A model generated the notes under the pieces. The model searched no databases and was not told where the DNA came from. It worked only from the letters and a program-made list of their open reading frames with translations. A stretch of 23,891 bases of DNA from the NCBI GenBank assembly GCA_043381765.1, contig JBHJMP010001105.1, positions 1-23,891 of the forward strand. Direction: 5' to 3'. The position numbers and the translations under genes were made by a program. Source of the DNA: Collodictyon triciliatum (lineage: Eukaryota; CRuMs). Positions 20,134 to 23,891 of the stretch are shown here, piece by piece (the first letter of the stretch is position 1; every line of letters starts with the position of its first letter).

Positions 20134-22539
20134 CTGTAATATACGACATAATTTCTTGCTGCTAATCAGTTGGTTGCATGCATTCTGGAATATTACAATT
20201 CTTTCACAAATAGATGATTTTGCCTCTTCTAATCCTAACCGAAGAGTGATGCCTTCAAGTCGATTTTGTAGATATGGGAGTTTGATGGCCTAAAATTACA
20301 ATTTGTCGGTATAGCCATTACAGATTCATGACCCCTATCGAATAAGACATGTATGTGGATAAACATCAACCTCTTTGAAAAAATAGAGGCATGGTCCAAT
20401 ATCCGAAACGCTTCCATTTATTTTCTCTAGTGTATGAATCTGCCCAGGTGATTGTAAAAGAATTAGACCTCACGTGTGGTCAGTAAATAATTTTAGATTT
20501 TATACTTTAAAAAAAGTAAAAAATAAAAATAAAAATAATTGTTAAACCTCGTCCTTAGTTGGCATACTCTCTGATATTTGATACCAATATTCCTCAGGCA
20601 AGCAGTCCACTTTCATTTCAGCGATGTAACAGACCATCTCATCGACGCTCAGTTTTGTAGATTTAAATATTTCTTCTATTCGTCCGAATAAAAAAAATTA
20701 GTATACAATATCTGTCATGAAATTGATTTCCCCTTTACGCAGGAATTCAATGCAATATTATGCTTGACTTCCAACCTATCAATCTGAATCTGCTAGAGTC
20801 AAATCCAAAGCTACTCGATGAAGAAAGAAGAGGAGCTACAGTTTAAGTAATTTATCATATACACAAAAAAGTAGTGATGCCATCATATTTTAAGTTATAA
20901 ATGACTAAAACGATACATTTATTTGAATTATCCTTTTATTTAAAAATGCGTCCTAAAAATGTATTCACACGAACCTATTTCTGCATCTTCTTCTTTCAAA
21001 AACGTGTTGAGTGAATCCTCATCTATAAATACTGCGGATTCGACAGCATCCTGTTGCCATACCGATTCTGGGGCTGTGTTCGTTTCTATACATTCCCATG
21101 CAAGTTTGCACGCTCGCCTCACATCTACGTTACAAGCGGTAACAACAGGTTATTGACTCACTCAAGTGGTGTGTTATATTTGATTACAGATTTCTACATT
21201 CCATGCAATGAAGAAAATATGATAATACTCTTTTTCGTTCGAACGCCTATCATCCGAAGTTGCTCAGCCGTTATTGTTGTACTTAGCATATTTTCCTCTG
21301 TATTACCTGCGCCAAATGATGGAGTCTCAACGTCAGCTCCGACATCCTGACATGGTAACAAAGTTATGAATTCGCCTTCACTTCCACTCGTACATTACAC
21401 AAGTTTGTTGGATAAACATGGAAAAATCAATATTCTTCCTGTTGTGTAGAGGTTACGTTTTCTGATATCATTTTTTCCAGTTCTCCGATCATTTCTGCCA
21501 CTTTTTTGTATTCTAATTCGTATTCTGACCGGACTCTTTGATTGTCGACGTCAATGTCTTCCTCTTCCTACGTTTTATAAAACCAATTGGTATTCAGTAT
21601 GTATTGAGGAGATACCATGCGTCGGCAAAAAAATAGAACTTTATTTTCAATGAGCAGTTACCGCATAGATAACCAATATTTAATAATCAAGGACACCAAT
21701 GTAAAAGTAATTCATCGCAATAACCTCGTCCACATGCTTTGAGCTGGCTATAATAGCTTCCAAGTCCTTTCTCTTTTTACTAAGCTCTTCTATCTTCACA
21801 CTACAATCAAGGATGCACTCGCCAAGAAAAGAATCTTCCAGAGCCTGTGATTGTGAAGCAGGTCCAACTTCATGACTCGGGTGAAGAGAGGTATGTAACC
21901 GCACACAGAGGCTGCACAAAAGAACTTTGTCGTGGCATGTTTTGCAAAACGATTCCAGTCGCTTGGCTGGGTGAATGAAGCAAAAGTCCTCGATGTATGA
22001 GACTGGTTGCTTCTGCAGCGGCCTGAGCGATACGTCTTTCCTTTAGTCGTAGAATACATCCCGTATGGTATATTCAGGTAGGAGTGCGAGTGTACATATA
22101 TACATAAAGGAAATAATTGCATATATTTGAAACACGTTGATGAGAGTGTGTGTGTGTGTGTGTGCAAAAAAAAAAAAGGAGGAGCGTGAAATTAGAATGG
22201 CGTTCAGTGGTATCTTCGTCTCCAGCTTTTTGCCTCGTATATGGCGTGTGAGCATACATATCCGCAAGGAAAAGAGTATCCGAGTCATTGTGTATGTTTG
22301 AGATGGGTGGCATACAGAGACTTGTGAAGCCGTGTGGTTGAAATCTCTTGATGCGAAGCAAAACACAATGCACACAACAGACGGCAACCTTCTGCGCAAT
22401 AGTACTCGGGATACGACCCGCAGTCAGGAATCGAGCACACTTTTTTTGCGCTTCTTGGTTTGGCTGCGTCTGTGATTGTCCTGGCTGACTCTGGTGTGCT
22501 TTGTGTTTCGCCTTGAAGTGTGTCGCCAAACTCGCTCAT
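20134..22539 (-). CDS. B-box1/B-box2/coiled-coil protein fused to a formin FH2 domain, 3' partial
   Basis: Exons: 22539-22316, 22022-21725, 21567-21457, 21346-21307, 21124-20975, 20835-20776, 20675-20548, 20439-20371 and 20289-20134. They join in phase to 412 residues and then enter the gap. The start is the ATG at 22539, directly preceded by an in-frame TAA. B-box1 spans about 35-72 (C35, C40, C48, C52, C56, C59, H63, H72). B-box2 is textbook: C89-x2-H92, C101-x2-C104, C111-x2-C114, H118, H122, H125. Residues 126-211 are helical (coiled coil). From about 227 the sequence follows FH2: a lasso Trp in CKLAWECIE, a second Trp in ESVWQ, a GFDSSRFRLI stretch like the conserved LDxKxxQN region, MPTKDE like the MPxxEE/PTxEE turn, KLPYLQNRLEGITLRLGL, and CNQLISSKKLCRIL. 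FH2 dimers nucleate and processively cap actin filaments. There is no RING and no proline-rich FH1. The FH2 call rests on remembered formin patterns and covers only the N-terminal half. Confidence 0.75.
22145..22175. repeat. (GT)n microsatellite with adjoining A run
   Basis: About ten GT units (near 22145-22164) are followed by a run of about twelve A, inside the first intron of the B-box/FH2 gene. It is likely length-polymorphic, with no evidence of function. Confidence 0.9.
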
Positions 22540-22624
22540 TTACGGCAGGCTTAAGACAGCAGTGCTCTCGTTAGCGGGTTTAATAAAAGGAGGAATGTGT
22601 GGTTGGTTTTATGTTTTTTTATGT

Positions 22625-22723
22625 NNNNNNNNNNNNNNNNNNNNNNNNNNNNNNNNNNNNNNNNNNNNNNNNNNNNNNNNNNNNNNNNNNNNNNNNNNNN
22701 NNNNNNNNNNNNNNNNNNNNNNN
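22625..22723. other. Assembly gap (99 N)
   Basis: This gap lies between the end of visible endonuclease V coding sequence (in-frame stop at 22733) and the start of the B-box/FH2 gene (22539). A missing endonuclease V 3' exon could be hidden here. Confidence 0.97.
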
Positions 22724-22732
22724 TTTGGGTGT

Positions 22733-23754
22733 TTAGGTTGCAATGGTATTACTGTGTATTTGTGTTTCCTTCTGCTTAAACAAGTGCGATAAAATGTTTA
22801 ATGATGAAAACCTATCACCAGAGTTTTTCAGTGTCACTTTGGCCTTTTGAATGACATCGCGCTCAACAAGACCATCTATATTGAAAAACGTTTTTCCCAC
22901 CCCGATTGTGGGGATATCCAGTAAAACCCCAAGATGAGATGCGAGGCCTAAGCCTGTAAAAGTGAAGTGTATTTCTGTAAGTTATATTGTTTTCTGTCAA
23001 AATAGTCAAAATTAATAAATTAAGATGGAAAATATTTGATGATCCGGGCACTGTCAACACAATTATAAAGTGAAGGGTGACCTCTTGGATGAAGAATTCC
23101 GTTTCCGTCAACAAAAATTACCTTTTTACAAAAATAATACTTATCTTAAAGAAAAGGAATGAGCGATTTAAAAAGAATAAGTAGGAAGATCACTTCTGCA
23201 GAAAGGTATATATCAGACATTTGCCGTTTTTATATCGAGAGAGGGACTTGCCTGAGGAAACAACTCTGGCTGAGCATCCATCAACTGAGAACACAATTTT
23301 AACAGATGTTCGACTTCTCTAAATGCCAAAAATCCCGGGATATATTCCTCCTGAAGTTTCACCATTTCGCAGGCCTGGTACAGAACCTGAGGCATTCACA
23401 AGATGGTATGATTCATTCTTTTTAAGACACAGACTTATTGGTAGGGAAAATGGTGTAAATAAGATGCATATAGGGGTGTGAATATAGAACAATGGCATCA
23501 CGTAGCTATCAGATAGCTTTGGCATCTTTGTAACAAACGTCGAGCTCAGGGTACGAAAGAACCACGAGGGAGGCGCAAGCATCGACATCGCTGTCCTTGA
23601 CGAAGCTTATGTCAACCCCGCCAATTCTCTTCAAATTTCCAGATTCCCCGTCTTGAGATAGCAACCAATCATGTTGATCCTCAGAAATGACCCTCTGGCG
23701 AAGTTCGTCTTGAATACTTGAAAATAGGATGGGAAAAATTACTTGCTCAGAGTT
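22733..23754 (-). CDS. ENDOV (homolog): Endonuclease V (inosine-specific nuclease), 5' partial, C-terminus uncertain
   Basis: Exons: 23754-23539 (5' border uncertain), 23386-23252, 23121-23082, then 22953 onward to an in-frame TAA at 22733. Joined, they read through every conserved block: KRIGGVDISFVK (catalytic Asp), SLVVLSYPELDV, EEYIPGFLAFREV (catalytic Glu), FVDGNGILHPRGLGLASHLG (catalytic Asp and His) and DIPTIGVGK (catalytic Lys). The close match to eukaryotic enzymes (GGVDVSFVK and ACASLVVLS in the human protein) argues for the animal-type form, which cleaves RNA next to inosine; bacterial relatives act on deaminated DNA. No initiator Met is visible, so the first exon lies beyond 23754. 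The usual C-terminal blocks (SVGH and the RxPEP-like segment) are absent after GVGK; the residues from 22,830 down look divergent or intronic. The second intron starts with GC. The family call is very secure; both ends are not. Confidence 0.92.
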
Positions 23755-23800
23755 CTAAGAGACTAAGAAAAATGATTAAAAAGGACTTTTTGTTTGTTTT

Positions 23801-23891
23801 TTATTGTTTTTTATTGTTTTTTATTGTTTTTTATTGTTTTTTATTGTTTTTTATTGTTTTTTATTGTTTTTTATTGTTTTTTATTGTTTTT
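23801..23891. repeat. Tandem repeat of the 10-bp unit TTATTGTTTT, nine copies
   Basis: From 23801 to 23890 the plus strand is nine perfect copies of TTATTGTTTT, and a tenth starts at the window edge. An imperfect related unit (TGTTTGTTTT) precedes it at 23791-23800. It lies upstream of the first visible endonuclease V exon, so it is in an intron or the 5' flank of that gene. The perfect identity suggests recent slippage, a very unstable array, or a contig end collapsing on a repeat. Confidence 0.97.

Noticed and set aside
19528-20149. Long open frames covering the N gap
   Set aside because: They consist of ambiguous bases and carry no information.
20959-21350. Plus-strand frames of 65-98 codons over the FH2 lasso exons
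   Set aside because: They are antisense to exons that join in phase and match FH2.
23801-23891. Tandem 10-bp array considered as CRISPR-like or telomeric repeat
   Set aside because: It has no spacers and the units are contiguous; the unit lacks the G-rich telomere pattern, and the host is eukaryotic.

Overview
The window is nuclear DNA of a eukaryote, most likely a free-living protist. Every recognisable protein is split by many short, AT-rich spliceosomal introns (mostly 60-300 nt), intergenic spaces are mostly short, and the families are purely eukaryotic (TRIM-like RING/B-box/NHL, formin FH2, Timeless, eukaryote-type endonuclease V). A rhizarian such as a foraminiferan is possible from the long poly-Lys-type purine tracts and intron-rich genes, but that is only a guess. 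Three runs of N (25, 99 and 537 bases) are assembly gaps. I rebuilt exons by hand from splice sites, reading phase and remembered family conservation; none has been tested against transcripts.

Layout, left to right. (1) 21-361: a purine-only hexamer-like tract. (2) 421-5500, minus strand: an eight-exon gene for a ~1,459-residue helical/coiled-coil protein I do not recognise. (3) 5501-5953: divergent intergenic region with a second long purine tract and a gap. (4) 5954-8743, plus strand: a complete four-exon gene for a 676-residue RING / B-box1 / B-box2 / coiled-coil / six-blade NHL protein, a probable ubiquitin ligase of TRIM-NHL type. (5) 8744-11950: mostly unexplained, with a few suggestive open frames, one resembling an F-box. 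(6) 11951 to about 19536 or beyond, minus strand: a Timeless/Tof1/Swi1 gene of at least 29 small exons, ending inside the 537-N gap at its 5' side. (7) 20134-22539, minus strand: a gene that joins two B-boxes to the N-terminal half of a formin FH2 domain; its 3' end is in the gap. (8) 22733-23754, minus strand: endonuclease V, with all catalytic motifs but no first exon and no recognisable C-terminal part. (9) 23801-23891: nine tandem copies of a 10-bp unit running off the window edge.

The most interesting point is the B-box/FH2 gene. Its first three exons have the same intron phases (2, 0, 0) as the exons carrying the same B-box and coiled-coil part of the TRIM-NHL gene 14 kb away. The first intron falls at the identical place, in the third codon after the last His of the first B-box. 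This suggests one ancestral B-box module was coupled to two different C-terminal machines, an NHL propeller and an actin-nucleating FH2 fold. Endonuclease V (inosine cleavage) and Timeless (replication fork protection) flank that gene on the same strand; I see no evidence that this adjacency is functional.
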